In this document: positions 38,174 through 46,963 of the stretch, piece by piece
How positions within the stretch are numbered: the first letter of the stretch is position 1
Layout: each line of letters starts with the position of its first letter
Assembly: GCF_007830635.1 (NCBI RefSeq)
Contig: NZ_VLLA01000028.1
Location: 18,062-82,061 of the forward strand
Source of the DNA: Bradyrhizobium huanghuaihaiense
GTDB taxonomy: Bacteria; Pseudomonadota; Alphaproteobacteria; Rhizobiales; Xanthobacteraceae
Reading direction: 5' to 3'
DNA length: 64,000 bases
Made by a program: the position numbers and the translations under genes
Notes under the pieces: generated by a model
Databases searched by the model: none
What the model saw: only the letters and a program-made list of their open reading frames with translations
What the model was told of the DNA's origin: nothing

Positions 38174-39395
38174 CTGATGAACCTCCTGGTGTCAATTGTT
38201 CGACGATCCACGATGCGGCCGCCTCCGCAAATTCCGGATCATTGATGTGACAATCCAGCTCGCGGGCGATGATCGATCGCGGCAGATGTCGCCTGACCGC
38301 GTCGAACCAGGCCCTATCGGCTTCAGGGTTTCGAAAGATGCCGCCGTCCCGGTCATAGTCAGAGACCCCCTTGACCGGCCACAGAACGAGGGCGGGCGCC
38401 TTTGCTTGCGAAAGGCGCTCGGCTGTGAGCCTGCCTATGCGCTCATTCTCCGAGACGGTCGTACGCATGAGCGTCGTGAAGGGGGTATGCGAATAGAATT
38501 GGCGCTCCTTGAACTCGGCAGGCACGCTCGAGGGAGGGCCAAAATTTACCATATCGACGGCCCCCGGGGCGATGAGCTGCGGAATCATGCGGCGAGATGC
38601 TGCTTTGAGCCGACCCGGACCCGCACTAGCGGTGCCGCCGACAAGCTCGTCAGCGAGCTCGGTTGTGGTCAGATCGAGCACCGCATCGAACTCGCCGGCG
38701 GACACGAGCTGCTCCATCTTGCGGCCCCCGGCGCCATTGGCCGGAAAGACAATCGCGTCGATGCCTGCCTCTGCCAGCCGCGCGACACAGCGATTTGCCG
38801 CCGGCGTCGTGACCCCAAAGGCCGTGATCGCAACCGTCTTCTTCTTCCGCCGATCCTGAGCGGGCACATAGCGCATCGCCGCAATGGCCCGCCCCGCATT
38901 GTCCAGAACGCGTTCGGTGAACGCGTTGATCCCGAAAAGATCGACCAGGGTCGGATAGAGGATGATGTCGTTGTGGAGGGCCAATTCGGCCAGGAGGGCT
39001 GGCCTCGCGCTGCTCACCAGTAGCTTCGGGAATCCATACGGCAAATCCGATACAACTTCACCGAAGACCGCGCTGCCTTTGCCGCCCGCCACGCCGACGA
39101 TGGCGTCGATCGCACCTGATCGGAGGAGCTCCTTGACCTCTTCACGCGCGCTTGCAGCTATTTCCCGCAAGACCTCGGCGGGTGAAACCACGCGTGCATC
39201 GCTGCTGTTCCTCCGGTTTGATGTGCCTACATCAATCGTAAGAGTCTTGCGGCCCCACTGTTCGATGACGCGCGCGAGATAAGCGGTTTCGCGGCCCTTT
39301 GTGTCCAGGGTTGCGACGATCGCGGCCATGCCCGCAGGATCGCACCGCTGACCATCCCGGATCGACCTTTCGTCGTCCGCGTAATGGTGAGACAC
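38160..39395 (-). CDS. UPF0261 (Tm-1-like ATP-binding) protein
   Basis: The 411-residue protein opens AAIVATLDTKGRETAYLARVI and has VGVAGGKGSAVFGEV, LHNDIILYPTLVDLFGIN, ITAFGVTTPAANRCVARL and a C-terminal DCHINDPEFAEAAASWI. These match UPF0261, the ATP-binding N-terminal half of tomato Tm-1. It overlaps the TIM-barrel gene by 14 bp, so the two halves are likely made together and may form a complex. It is first in the operon; a TTGGGTA repeat pair lies ~80 bp upstream. Confidence 0.88.
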   Translation of the reverse strand: MSHHYADDERSIRDGQRCDPAGMAAIVATLDTKGRETAYLARVIEQWGRKTLTIDVGTSNRRNSSDARVVSPAEVLREIAASAREEVKELLRSGAIDAIVGVAGGKGSAVFGEVVSDLPYGFPKLLVSSARPALLAELALHNDIILYPTLVDLFGINAFTERVLDNAGRAIAAMRYVPAQDRRKKKTVAITAFGVTTPAANRCVARLAEAGIDAIVFPANGAGGRKMEQLVSAGEFDAVLDLTTTELADELVGGTASAGPGRLKAASRRMIPQLIAPGAVDMVNFGPPSSVPAEFKERQFYSHTPFTTLMRTTVSENERIGRLTAERLSQAKAPALVLWPVKGVSDYDRDGGIFRNPEADRAWFDAVRRHLPRSIIARELDCHINDPEFAEAAASWIVEQLTPGGSSVADV

Positions 39396-39475
39396 GATCT
39401 TCCTCCTGGACGCTTCTGGACACCTGGAGGTCTAGATCGGAGTGAAATGGCCCATAAGCCCGGATACGAGCGCGA

Positions 39476-39492
39476 TTGGGTAAAGTTGGGTA
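39476..39492 (-). promoter_or_regulatory. TTGGGTA direct repeat, site B
   Basis: TTGGGTA-AAG-TTGGGTA, 10-bp period, ~80 bp upstream of the UPF0261 start. A TCTAGA lies 45 bp to its left (39431), the same spacing as at site C. Confidence 0.6.
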
Positions 39493-39635
39493 GCTGCCAA
39501 GCGGCCATAGCAGCAGCCGCTTCATCCTGAGCGCCACCGTGACGAGGGAAGCCGCCTCTCCCCTTTGCAAGGAGGCGAGCGTCAGCTGGCGGAGCTTTGT
39601 GGTTTGGGCCGCCCGCATCGTCGGCGCGCTCCGAG

Positions 39636-39713
39636 ACAAAAAGATGCCGCTGCCGGAATCTTCCAGCAGCGGCGCGAGTCAGGGAGGAAGCAGACGAGCC
39701 GGTCTGCTAGCGG
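39636..39713 (+). repeat. Dispersed hairpin repeat, copy 2
   Basis: The block has the stem CCGCTGCCGGAA / TTCCAGCAGCGG (39648-39672) followed by a tail with GCCGGTCTGCTAGCGG. It matches copy 1 at 13890-13967 in order, spacing and orientation. Confidence 0.6.
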
Positions 39714-39922
39714 ATCCGTAGGACGCAGCGATAGCTCGCCCGGAATTTTCTACCCGAGACGCTTCACGGGCCCTTTTTCAGAACGAGCCGAACTCGGGCA
39801 GCATCGGCAAATCGTATCCGGCTCACAGCAAGGCGCGGAGAGGCTACTCAAGCAAGAACGGCTATGACGGCGTTAGCGTTCATCGCATCCAGCCGAGCCC
39901 GGCTCCCCCGCCGAAGAAAGAC

Positions 39923-40636
39923 ATGACATTGCTCCCCCAAAGATCGACGAGTGGTGGTCTAGACCTCGATGGAATGGCGTGTAAGATCGGCGAAAGGTTC
40001 AAATGGGTAGGATTGGGTAGAACCGTGAGAGCCAATGTCTTTGGTCGCCTTGCCGCAAGTCTCCCCTCGCCTCGCGGTGATCAGATAACGATCTATGCGC
40101 CGTCACTGCGGACTCTTCCGCAGAATGCCATGCTCGTCATGGCTACACTTCCTGTCATCGACTGGAACGACTGCCTCGTGCGGGACTTGCACGCGAGCCC
40201 CAAGGCGCCCCCTTGCTGCTATGCGGCCGTCGTCATGATCGATCCCTTTGCCTGCTGGGAAGATCTCGGAGATCTGTTACAGGATGCAAAGATGACCGGA
40301 GTGACGAATTTTCCGCCAGCCTGCATGATTGAACGGACATCGGCAGGAGTGCCGCTCGATCGCGGTCAGGAGCTCGAGCTTCGCCGTATGGAGTGGTTTG
40401 CAAGGCGCGGGTTCAAAGTCCTGTTTATCGCGGCGGACGAGGCAAAGATGACAGCAGCGGAGCAACGGCTTGGTTCGCAGCTGGATGGGGCCGTCTATCT
40501 GCGACCCGAGGCGCTTGCGCTGCCGATTGGATCGGATATCGGGCTCGTAAGCCTTGGCTCTCATGGATCGTCGTCGGTACCGAGGTTCTCCCTGGAGCAG
40601 GCCGCCACGGCCAAGCAGCCGCTACGACGGGCATGA
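39923..40636 (+). CDS. Divergent TIM-barrel PEP-hydrolase-like protein
   Basis: The 237-residue frame contains MTGVTNFPPACMIERTSAG and ELELRRMEWFARRGFKVLFIAADEA, which align with the GVTNFPSVIHIDDERRS region of the regulator at 40641-42395 and with the gene at 37307. The N-terminal ~60 residues show no similarity, and TTGGGTA site C lies inside them. The true start may therefore be ATG 40131 or nearby, and the gene may be a truncated paralogue. Coding potential is likely but function is unclear. Confidence 0.5.
   Translation: MTLLPQRSTSGGLDLDGMACKIGERFKWVGLGRTVRANVFGRLAASLPSPRGDQITIYAPSLRTLPQNAMLVMATLPVIDWNDCLVRDLHASPKAPPCCYAAVVMIDPFACWEDLGDLLQDAKMTGVTNFPPACMIERTSAGVPLDRGQELELRRMEWFARRGFKVLFIAADEAKMTAAEQRLGSQLDGAVYLRPEALALPIGSDIGLVSLGSHGSSSVPRFSLEQAATAKQPLRRA
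40003..40019. promoter_or_regulatory. TTGGGTA direct repeat, site C
   Basis: ATGGGTA-GGA-TTGGGTA with a 10-bp period. TCTAGA lies 45 bp to its left (39958), exactly as at site B, and flanking bases are also similar, so B and C may be a duplicated promoter region. Confidence 0.55.
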
Positions 40637-40640
40637 GGCC

Positions 40641-42395
40641 TTATTCGAGGATCCGCAGTTTCTTGATTTTATTGTAGAGGGTTTTGCGCGAAAGCCCGAG
40701 AGAGCGAGCAGTCTTGCCGCGGTGAAGCCGGTTTCTCTTCAAGCCCTCGATGATCCAGTCTCGCTCGGACAGCGAGGCCGCGGGCCGTGCGCCAAAAGGT
40801 GGCTCCAACAACGGCTTTAGCACCTCACCGGTGATGTGACTTGATGGCAAGGTCACGAGCTGGTTCACGACCTGCCGCAACTCGCGCAAATTGCCTGGCC
40901 AATCGTGCCCGGCGAGCGCAAGGAATGCAGAGTTTTCTATCGTGAGCGTCTGGGCGCTGGAATCTCCTTTGGCTTCGACGGTGAAGTGTTGAACGAGTTG
41001 CGGCAGATCTTCAAGCCTGTCGGGTAGCGAAGGCAATTGGACATCCAGCCCGGTAAAAAGGTCGAGAAGCCGCGCGCACAGAACCGTTTCAAGACCAGCG
41101 CCTCGGGCCACGGTCGCGGTGGCAATGATCCGGGCGTTGGAACGCATGACAGTTACCCCGTTCAGAGGGGTAAATCCGCCTGTCTCGAGGTAATCGGCAA
41201 GGCGCTCCTGTCCATCGCGCGAAAGTTGGTCGACATGCAATAGCACGACGGCACCGTCACTCGACGCCTCCAGGAGTGACAATTGGCGTCTGCCGCTCTC
41301 AAGACGCTCGGCGCCGAACAACGGGCCAAGTATATCCATCGCCGGACCGGGGCGGCAATGAAACAACGCCGTTTTGGCGTGCCTGCGGTCGCTAAACGCG
41401 TGAACCAGGGTTGCTATTCTACGCTTGCCAGAGCCGGCCTCCCCCCAGATGAGGACCGGGCGGGGGGTCGCCGCAACGCGTCTGGTGATCTCAAGGATGC
41501 GCTTCATTGCCGAGGACTGCGCGATCACGCCGTGCCTGAAACCACTCAACTGCAGCTGCCGTTCGAGTAGATCCACCTTCTCGCGCAACAGGTGGATGGT
41601 CTTGAAGCCCGACGTCACCTCGAGGACCGACATCTCCAGAGGCACGCGGTCCAGCGAAGAGCCTCCGATGAAACCCTGGATTCCGGTCTCGCGGCAGATG
41701 TCGAGGAGTTCGTCCGGCTTCGTAATGGGGCCGCCCCCAAGCAGGCAGATGGTGCTCTTGTTGACGGATTGAGCAACGCGCGCAACGGCGCTCGTACGCG
41801 CTGCAAGTTCAGACAGGCTGACCGACGGATCGGCTCCGCTTTCAATCGCGCGGTTTAGATTGAAGTTGATGCAAATGGCCTCGGCGCCCGCTTCGACCAT
41901 TCGACGCGCCTCGGATTGACTGCGCGTATAGGCAATTGTCATCAGGCCGCGTTTTGCAGCTTTCACGAGGAGCTCGATTTCCCGGGAGTAACCAAGACCA
42001 CACTTCTCGAGCAATGACCTGCGCTCATCGTCGATGTGTATGACCGATGGGAAGTTGGTCACGCCGGCAAATCCCCATTTGATGATCCGATCGAGCCAAC
42101 GATCAACATCGAGCTCGGGGTCGAATGTACAGGTGCCGAAGAAGACCGGCAGTTTCGTGCTGGGCAGAATTTCGGTCCGTCCGAAGCTTGCCACGAATTC
42201 GTTACTATTGCGGATTGGGAGGATCGAGGCAGGCGAGGCCCCACCCATGGCACGAAAACGGCCCGCATTGAGCGCGAGCACGAAATCGGCCCCCGCCCGC
42301 TCGGCGGCTCTGGCGGTCATGCCCGACCCGATCCCCGCACCAAGGACAAACGAACGGGAATTGCGGAAGAACTGCCTGATACCGGCTCCCTTCAC
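40641..42395 (-). CDS. TIM-barrel/AAA+/Fis-type regulator without GAFTGA
   Basis: The start is taken as GTG 42395, where barrel homology begins (VKGAGIRQFF); ATG 42500, inside the ABC ATPase gene, is an alternative. Residues ~5-265 are a TIM-barrel signal-transduction domain (GAGIGSGMTARAAERAGAD, GVTNFPSVIHID). Then comes an NtrC-like AAA+ module with Walker A GEAGSGKRRIA and DWPGNLREL, and a C-terminal Fis-type helix-turn-helix (KTARSLGLSRKTLYNKIKKL). The module lacks the GAFTGA loop used to contact sigma-54, and its Walker B reads LLHVDQL rather than LFLDEI. It is thus probably a DNA-binding regulator that senses via the barrel but does not remodel sigma-54. It ends the sugar ABC operon. 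Confidence 0.85.
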   Translation of the reverse strand: MKGAGIRQFFRNSRSFVLGAGIGSGMTARAAERAGADFVLALNAGRFRAMGGASPASILPIRNSNEFVASFGRTEILPSTKLPVFFGTCTFDPELDVDRWLDRIIKWGFAGVTNFPSVIHIDDERRSLLEKCGLGYSREIELLVKAAKRGLMTIAYTRSQSEARRMVEAGAEAICINFNLNRAIESGADPSVSLSELAARTSAVARVAQSVNKSTICLLGGGPITKPDELLDICRETGIQGFIGGSSLDRVPLEMSVLEVTSGFKTIHLLREKVDLLERQLQLSGFRHGVIAQSSAMKRILEITRRVAATPRPVLIWGEAGSGKRRIATLVHAFSDRRHAKTALFHCRPGPAMDILGPLFGAERLESGRRQLSLLEASSDGAVVLLHVDQLSRDGQERLADYLETGGFTPLNGVTVMRSNARIIATATVARGAGLETVLCARLLDLFTGLDVQLPSLPDRLEDLPQLVQHFTVEAKGDSSAQTLTIENSAFLALAGHDWPGNLRELRQVVNQLVTLPSSHITGEVLKPLLEPPFGARPAASLSERDWIIEGLKRNRLHRGKTARSLGLSRKTLYNKIKKLRILE

Positions 42396-42453
42396 CTCAG
42401 CCGTCCGCCTGTCGATCCTGAGCCGCGCATCATCGCACGGCTCTACGTGAAGA

Positions 42454-43566
42454 CTAGCTCCAACTCGCAGGTGCGTGCAACCGCCATACCGCCTTTCCAT
42501 TGCCCATGAACAAGTGGCAATCGGCTGGAGCGGCGGTGAGGGTGAACTTGGAGGCGCCTTTGGGCCAACCGGAGTGTGGCGCCCTGGCGACGAGAGCTTC
42601 GTTTCCGGCATTACCGTAGATGTACGTGACGCTGCCGAGATGCTCGACGAAATCGACCCCAAGTTCAATCGAGATCTCCTGCTGCCCGGGCATTGACGAG
42701 GAGAAGTCGTCCGGGCGAATTCCAACAGTGACCGGCTTGCCAACCAGCATCTGGTCCGGCTGGACCGGAACGGAGATCGTGGGCCCGGCGTCCAACCGGA
42801 CATCCATGCCATGTTCATGAGCTGCTTCGACCTTGCCGCCCAGGAAGTTCATCTTGGGCGAGCCGATGAATCCTGCAACAAAGCGCGAAGCGGGATTGTG
42901 ATACAGATCGTGCGGGCTGCCGACCTGTTCGATGTTGCCGTCCTTGAGTACCACGATCTTGTCAGCCATGGTCATCGCCTCCACCTGGTCATGCGTCACG
43001 TAGATCATGGTATTTCCGAGCTGCTTGTGGAGCTTGGCGATCTGAACCCGCATCTGCACGCGCAAATCGGTGTCCAGGTTGGAGAGCGGCTCATCGAACA
43101 GGAAAACTTTTGGTTCTCGCATGATGGCGCGCCCGATTGCGACGCGCTGGCGTTGCCCTCCTGAAAGTTGTCGAGGCTTGCGCTCCAATAGATGGTCGAT
43201 CTGCAATAGCGATGCTGTTTTGGCTATCTTGGCGGCGATCGCGGCTTTCCCGGCTTTGGCCATGCGCAGGGGAAAGGCCAGGTTCTCTTTCACCGTCATA
43301 TGCGGATAGAGAGCGTAGCTTTGAAAGACCATGCCGAGGTTGCGATCGGCCGCATCGATGTCGTTGACGAGCTCATTGTCGATGAGGAGCCGCCCACCGC
43401 TGATGGGCTCGAGCCCGCCAATCATGCGCAGAAGCGTGGATTTGCCCGACCCGGACGGACCAACAAAGACGACAAATTCGCCGTGATCGATAGTCAGGTC
43501 GATATTACGCAGGATCTCGATTGTCCCAAAAGTCTTCTTGAGGCCCTCCAGGCGAACGTCGGCCAT
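42454..43566 (-). CDS. Sugar ABC transporter ATPase (MalK/UgpC type)
   Basis: The 370-residue ATPase has Walker A GPSGSGKSTLLRMI, signature LSGGQRQRVAIGRA, Walker B VFLFDEPLSNLD and a C-terminal OB-type regulatory domain. Its ATG overlaps the HAD stop as TAATG. It energises the MalF/MalG-type permease upstream in the operon. Confidence 0.92.
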   Translation of the reverse strand: MADVRLEGLKKTFGTIEILRNIDLTIDHGEFVVFVGPSGSGKSTLLRMIGGLEPISGGRLLIDNELVNDIDAADRNLGMVFQSYALYPHMTVKENLAFPLRMAKAGKAAIAAKIAKTASLLQIDHLLERKPRQLSGGQRQRVAIGRAIMREPKVFLFDEPLSNLDTDLRVQMRVQIAKLHKQLGNTMIYVTHDQVEAMTMADKIVVLKDGNIEQVGSPHDLYHNPASRFVAGFIGSPKMNFLGGKVEAAHEHGMDVRLDAGPTISVPVQPDQMLVGKPVTVGIRPDDFSSSMPGQQEISIELGVDFVEHLGSVTYIYGNAGNEALVARAPHSGWPKGASKFTLTAAPADCHLFMGNGKAVWRLHAPASWS

Positions 43567-44393
43567 TATGCCCTCCTCTGTCGCGGTTGAGCCGCGCGAG
43601 CAGCACTCACCTCAATCTCGCGCAAGCTCGATACGATGAAGTCGGGAGCCATCAAGGACGGATCCTGACGCGTTGGCACGCCGGTTGTAACAAGCACCGT
43701 GGCAAGACCCGCCCTCTTTCCGGCTTGAATATCAGTAGGAACTTGATCTCCGATCATGATGGTCGACCCGCGCTTCGTACCGAGGCGTGAGAGCGCTGTC
43801 TCGATCATCGGCACTTGCGGCTTTCCAACGATCGAAGGCTGCACTTGCGTAGCAGCGGCCACAGCTGCAATGGTCGCACCAGCGCCAGGTTCGAACCCGC
43901 TGGCCGTCGGCAGCAGAAGATCGGGATTGGTTCCTATGAACACAGCTCCATTGAGGATCGACTCAACCGCAATTCGCAGCTTCTCATGCGTGATGTCCCG
44001 GTCAAGCCCCATCACGACGGCTTCGGGCGCTCGGTCCGTGACCTCCAGCCCAACATCTCGCATGGCCGTCACAAGCGAGGAAGCTCCGATGACATAGATT
44101 CGCGTTAGGTGCGGATAATTGGTTCGAACGAGTTCTGCGGCGGTGATAGCGCTTGTAACGACCTGAGACGGTGCGATCGAAAGACCAGATCCTCTCAGCC
44201 TGCCGACGACGTCCTCCGGGGTATGCGTTGAATTGTTCGTCGCAAAGCAGAATGGCACGCCTGCTTTCTGCCATCTCGTAAACGCCTCTATGGCATCCGC
44301 TATTGCGGTGCCGCCACGATAAACGACGCCATCCAGATCGGAGATAATCCCTTCTATCGGCGGCCAGTTGATCTTAGAGCTGAGGCTAACCAT
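43566..44393 (-). CDS. HAD-IIA family hydrolase (NagD-like sugar phosphatase)
   Basis: The 275-residue protein has motif I SDLDGVVYRG, motif II FATNNST, a large C2 cap and motif IV MIGDQVPTDIQAGKRAG. Such enzymes dephosphorylate sugar phosphates or p-nitrophenyl-like substrates. It overlaps its neighbours on both sides and probably handles an intermediate of the imported sugar. Confidence 0.88.
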   Translation of the reverse strand: MVSLSSKINWPPIEGIISDLDGVVYRGGTAIADAIEAFTRWQKAGVPFCFATNNSTHTPEDVVGRLRGSGLSIAPSQVVTSAITAAELVRTNYPHLTRIYVIGASSLVTAMRDVGLEVTDRAPEAVVMGLDRDITHEKLRIAVESILNGAVFIGTNPDLLLPTASGFEPGAGATIAAVAAATQVQPSIVGKPQVPMIETALSRLGTKRGSTIMIGDQVPTDIQAGKRAGLATVLVTTGVPTRQDPSLMAPDFIVSSLREIEVSAARAAQPRQRRA

Positions 44394-45156
44394 TCATCAG
44401 CATCCCACCATTCACATGGACAATCTGCCCGGTCATGTAGGAAGCTGCGGGGCTGGCCAGGAACACCGCAAGCCCTGCGATATCTTCCGGCAGTCCGACC
44501 CGGCCCAGCGGAATTCGGCCACTATGGCGCGCTTCGGTTTCCTCCCGCGGACGCCCGTGCAAGGGTGTATCGATAATCCCGGGAGCAATCGCGTTGACGT
44601 TGATCTTGAACGGAGCACATTCATAAGCGAGCAGCTTTGTCACATCGTGCACGATGGCTTTTGACAAGCAATAGTCGGCACCGCCAGCCTGGTAGTTGAA
44701 AACAGCACCTTGAGATGACAACGAGGACCCGACATTGACGATGCGGCCGCCTTTGCTCTTCATGAAGCGCTCGATCGCCAGCTTCGCGCAACGAAGCACT
44801 GCGACGGAATTGATCTGGATGGTTTTTTCGATTCGATCGGCATTTCCGGTCAGAAGCGCCTGAGCCGATTTTATTCCGGCGTTGTTGATCAGGACATCGA
44901 GCCTGCCGAAGCGCTTGGCGATCTCATCAAGCACCCTGCCGACATCATCTTCTCGTGACACATCCATGCTCATCGGCAGGATGCCATTGCCGTGCGGCAA
45001 ACGAGTCAGAATGACTCGCAGGTTTTCCAAATTCGCGTCGGTTGCCAGGACGTTCGCACCGCCTTGACGGAAAGCATTAGCTATGGCTGAGCCAATGCCT
45101 CCACCTGCACCGGTCACAAGCACGGTCCTGTCTGCAACTGAGAACTGTTCGGTCAT
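44386..45156 (-). CDS. SDR-family oxidoreductase
   Basis: The start is ATG 45156 with an ATGA overlap onto the ribokinase stop. The ~256-residue protein has TGAGGGIGSA (cofactor), NNAGIKSAQ, the active-site Ser in NVGSSLSSQ and Y-x-x-x-K in DYCLSKA, plus a C-terminal TGQIVHVNGG. It is a classical SDR, probably a polyol or sugar dehydrogenase given the operon. Confidence 0.88.
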   Translation of the reverse strand: MTEQFSVADRTVLVTGAGGGIGSAIANAFRQGGANVLATDANLENLRVILTRLPHGNGILPMSMDVSREDDVGRVLDEIAKRFGRLDVLINNAGIKSAQALLTGNADRIEKTIQINSVAVLRCAKLAIERFMKSKGGRIVNVGSSLSSQGAVFNYQAGGADYCLSKAIVHDVTKLLAYECAPFKINVNAIAPGIIDTPLHGRPREETEARHSGRIPLGRVGLPEDIAGLAVFLASPAASYMTGQIVHVNGGMLMNG

Positions 45157-46094
45157 TCCAACTCCAAGATCGATTGAGAATTCAGAAATTCGTCGACGGC
45201 CCAACTGCTAGGCATCGATCTTTGGGCGCCGCGTCGCGTCACACATAAGGCGGCAACCGCGAGCGCCTTTTTGATCGCTTCTCGTATCGGCAACCGATGA
45301 GCAAGAGAGGCTGCGAAAGCTCCATTAAAGGCATCCCCCGCCGCGGTCGTATCAACGACCTTCACAGGAAATGCGCGGAGCGCGAAAGTCGCGCTGGCAT
45401 CGGCGTAGTAGGCTCCCTGCGCACCTAGCGTGATCAGCGCTGCCTTCGGCCCGAGATCGAGAAGCTTTCCAGCCGCATGAGCGGCGCCGTCGAAGTCATG
45501 CACCTCGACACCGGTGAGCTCGAAAGCTTCCGTCTGGTTTGGTGTGACGAAATCGACACTCCTCCACGCCGCGGGCGACAGGCCCGCCCTCACGGGGGCC
45601 GGATTGAAAATAAGATCGAATTCCTTGACGCTCTTCAATGCAAAAAGGTGATTGAGCGCGGGGACCGGCATGCCCATTTCGGCAACGACGATTGCGTCCC
45701 GCTCAATGAATTCGGCCGCCTTCTCGACCATGCTCGGAGTGACATTTGCATTGGCTCCCGGGTCTATGACAATCATGTTGGAGCCGTCGTCGCCGACGAG
45801 GACAAGAGCAGAACCGGATATCTCCCCCGGGCATACCTCAATGGCATCAAGGCGGACACCTGCCTCACGCAGCGCTTGCAGCAACGATCGGCCAGCGTCA
45901 TCATCGCCAAGCCGGGTGTAGAAGCTCGGCCGAAGCCCCAATCGAGCGGCGGCGACCGCCTGATTTGCGCCCTTGCCTCCCGCATTCTGCTTTAAGCTTC
46001 CCATCAGGCTTTCACCCGGCGTTGGAAGCCGCTCGACGTTGAAGCAGAGGTCAAGATTGGTCGTTCCGAAGAACATCAATGGTCTGGGGCTCAT
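45153..46094 (-). CDS. Ribokinase/PfkB-family sugar kinase
   Basis: The 313-residue kinase has the N-terminal GGKGANQAVAAARLG, the substrate and ATP sites and the anion-hole/base motif DTTAAGDAFNGAFA. The residues are those expected of active ribokinases. It overlaps the MalG-type gene by ATGA. It likely phosphorylates a pentose or nucleoside-like sugar brought in by this transporter. Confidence 0.88.
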   Translation of the reverse strand: MSPRPLMFFGTTNLDLCFNVERLPTPGESLMGSLKQNAGGKGANQAVAAARLGLRPSFYTRLGDDDAGRSLLQALREAGVRLDAIEVCPGEISGSALVLVGDDGSNMIVIDPGANANVTPSMVEKAAEFIERDAIVVAEMGMPVPALNHLFALKSVKEFDLIFNPAPVRAGLSPAAWRSVDFVTPNQTEAFELTGVEVHDFDGAAHAAGKLLDLGPKAALITLGAQGAYYADASATFALRAFPVKVVDTTAAGDAFNGAFAASLAHRLPIREAIKKALAVAALCVTRRGAQRSMPSSWAVDEFLNSQSILELE

Positions 46095-46951
46095 TTCACG
46101 GCCCCGAAGGTAAGGCCACGTTCGAGATGACGCTGGCCAAGGATAATCAGGACGATCGGCACAATCATGGTCACCACCAAACCCGCAGCCATGACCGGAT
46201 AGAACTGAACGCCTGGATTAAGCAGCTTGAGCAGGGCCACGGTGACCGGTGCTTTCGTCGAACTGAGGATCAGGCCGAGAGCGAAATTGTGCCAGGCAAG
46301 CAAGAAAATGAGCAATGAAGCGCCGATTAGGCCGGGCTTTAGAAGCGGAAGAACGATGTGCCAGACTACACGGAACGGCTTTGCACCATCCATGGCCGCC
46401 GCCTCCTCAATGTCCTTTGGGATGTCCTCGATATATGATCGGCTTAGCCAGATGATCATTGGCAGCGTGACGACCTGATAAACCCAGATCATGCCGAGAT
46501 AAGTGTCATAAAGGCCAACTGTTTGGAACACGCTGAACAGCGGTATAACGACAAGGAGTGCCGGCGCGAAGCGGAAGCCCAGAATGAAGAACGCGATGTC
46601 CTCCTTCCTAGGGATATCACGTCTTGCCAAGACGTAACCTGCGGGTACGCCGGCGATCAGCGATACGAGCACCGCGCCAAGCGATATCACGACGCTATTG
46701 GCGACCGGCGTCAGGAAATCAACCTTGATGGTGCCGTAGCTTGTCGCCCCGGCCTGGGCGGCATCGAACAAAACGCGGAAGTTTTCAAATGTTGGAGTGA
46801 AGACAAAGCGCGGCGGCAAGGTCATGACCTCGGCCTGCTGCTTCAGCGACATCATCACGATCCAGACCAGGGGAAATGTCAGGATGAGCGTACAGACAAC
46901 AACCAGTCCATTAAGGAACAAGCTTGCGGGCGTTAAGCGTTTGAAGCGCAT
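46091..46951 (-). CDS. Sugar ABC permease, MalG type
   Basis: The 286-residue membrane protein has six predicted segments and the EAA loop EEAAAMDGAKPFRVVWHIVLP. It is the second permease, 12 bp after the MalF-type gene. Confidence 0.9.
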   Translation of the reverse strand: MRFKRLTPASLFLNGLVVVCTLILTFPLVWIVMMSLKQQAEVMTLPPRFVFTPTFENFRVLFDAAQAGATSYGTIKVDFLTPVANSVVISLGAVLVSLIAGVPAGYVLARRDIPRKEDIAFFILGFRFAPALLVVIPLFSVFQTVGLYDTYLGMIWVYQVVTLPMIIWLSRSYIEDIPKDIEEAAAMDGAKPFRVVWHIVLPLLKPGLIGASLLIFLLAWHNFALGLILSSTKAPVTVALLKLLNPGVQFYPVMAAGLVVTMIVPIVLIILGQRHLERGLTFGAVK

Positions 46952-46963
46952 TGCCAGCCTCCT

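Larger units (their letters stand above)
39396..39922. other. Regulatory and repeat-bearing intergenic region
   Basis: Contains TTGGGTA site B and the second hairpin repeat. No gene recognised. Confidence 0.5.
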
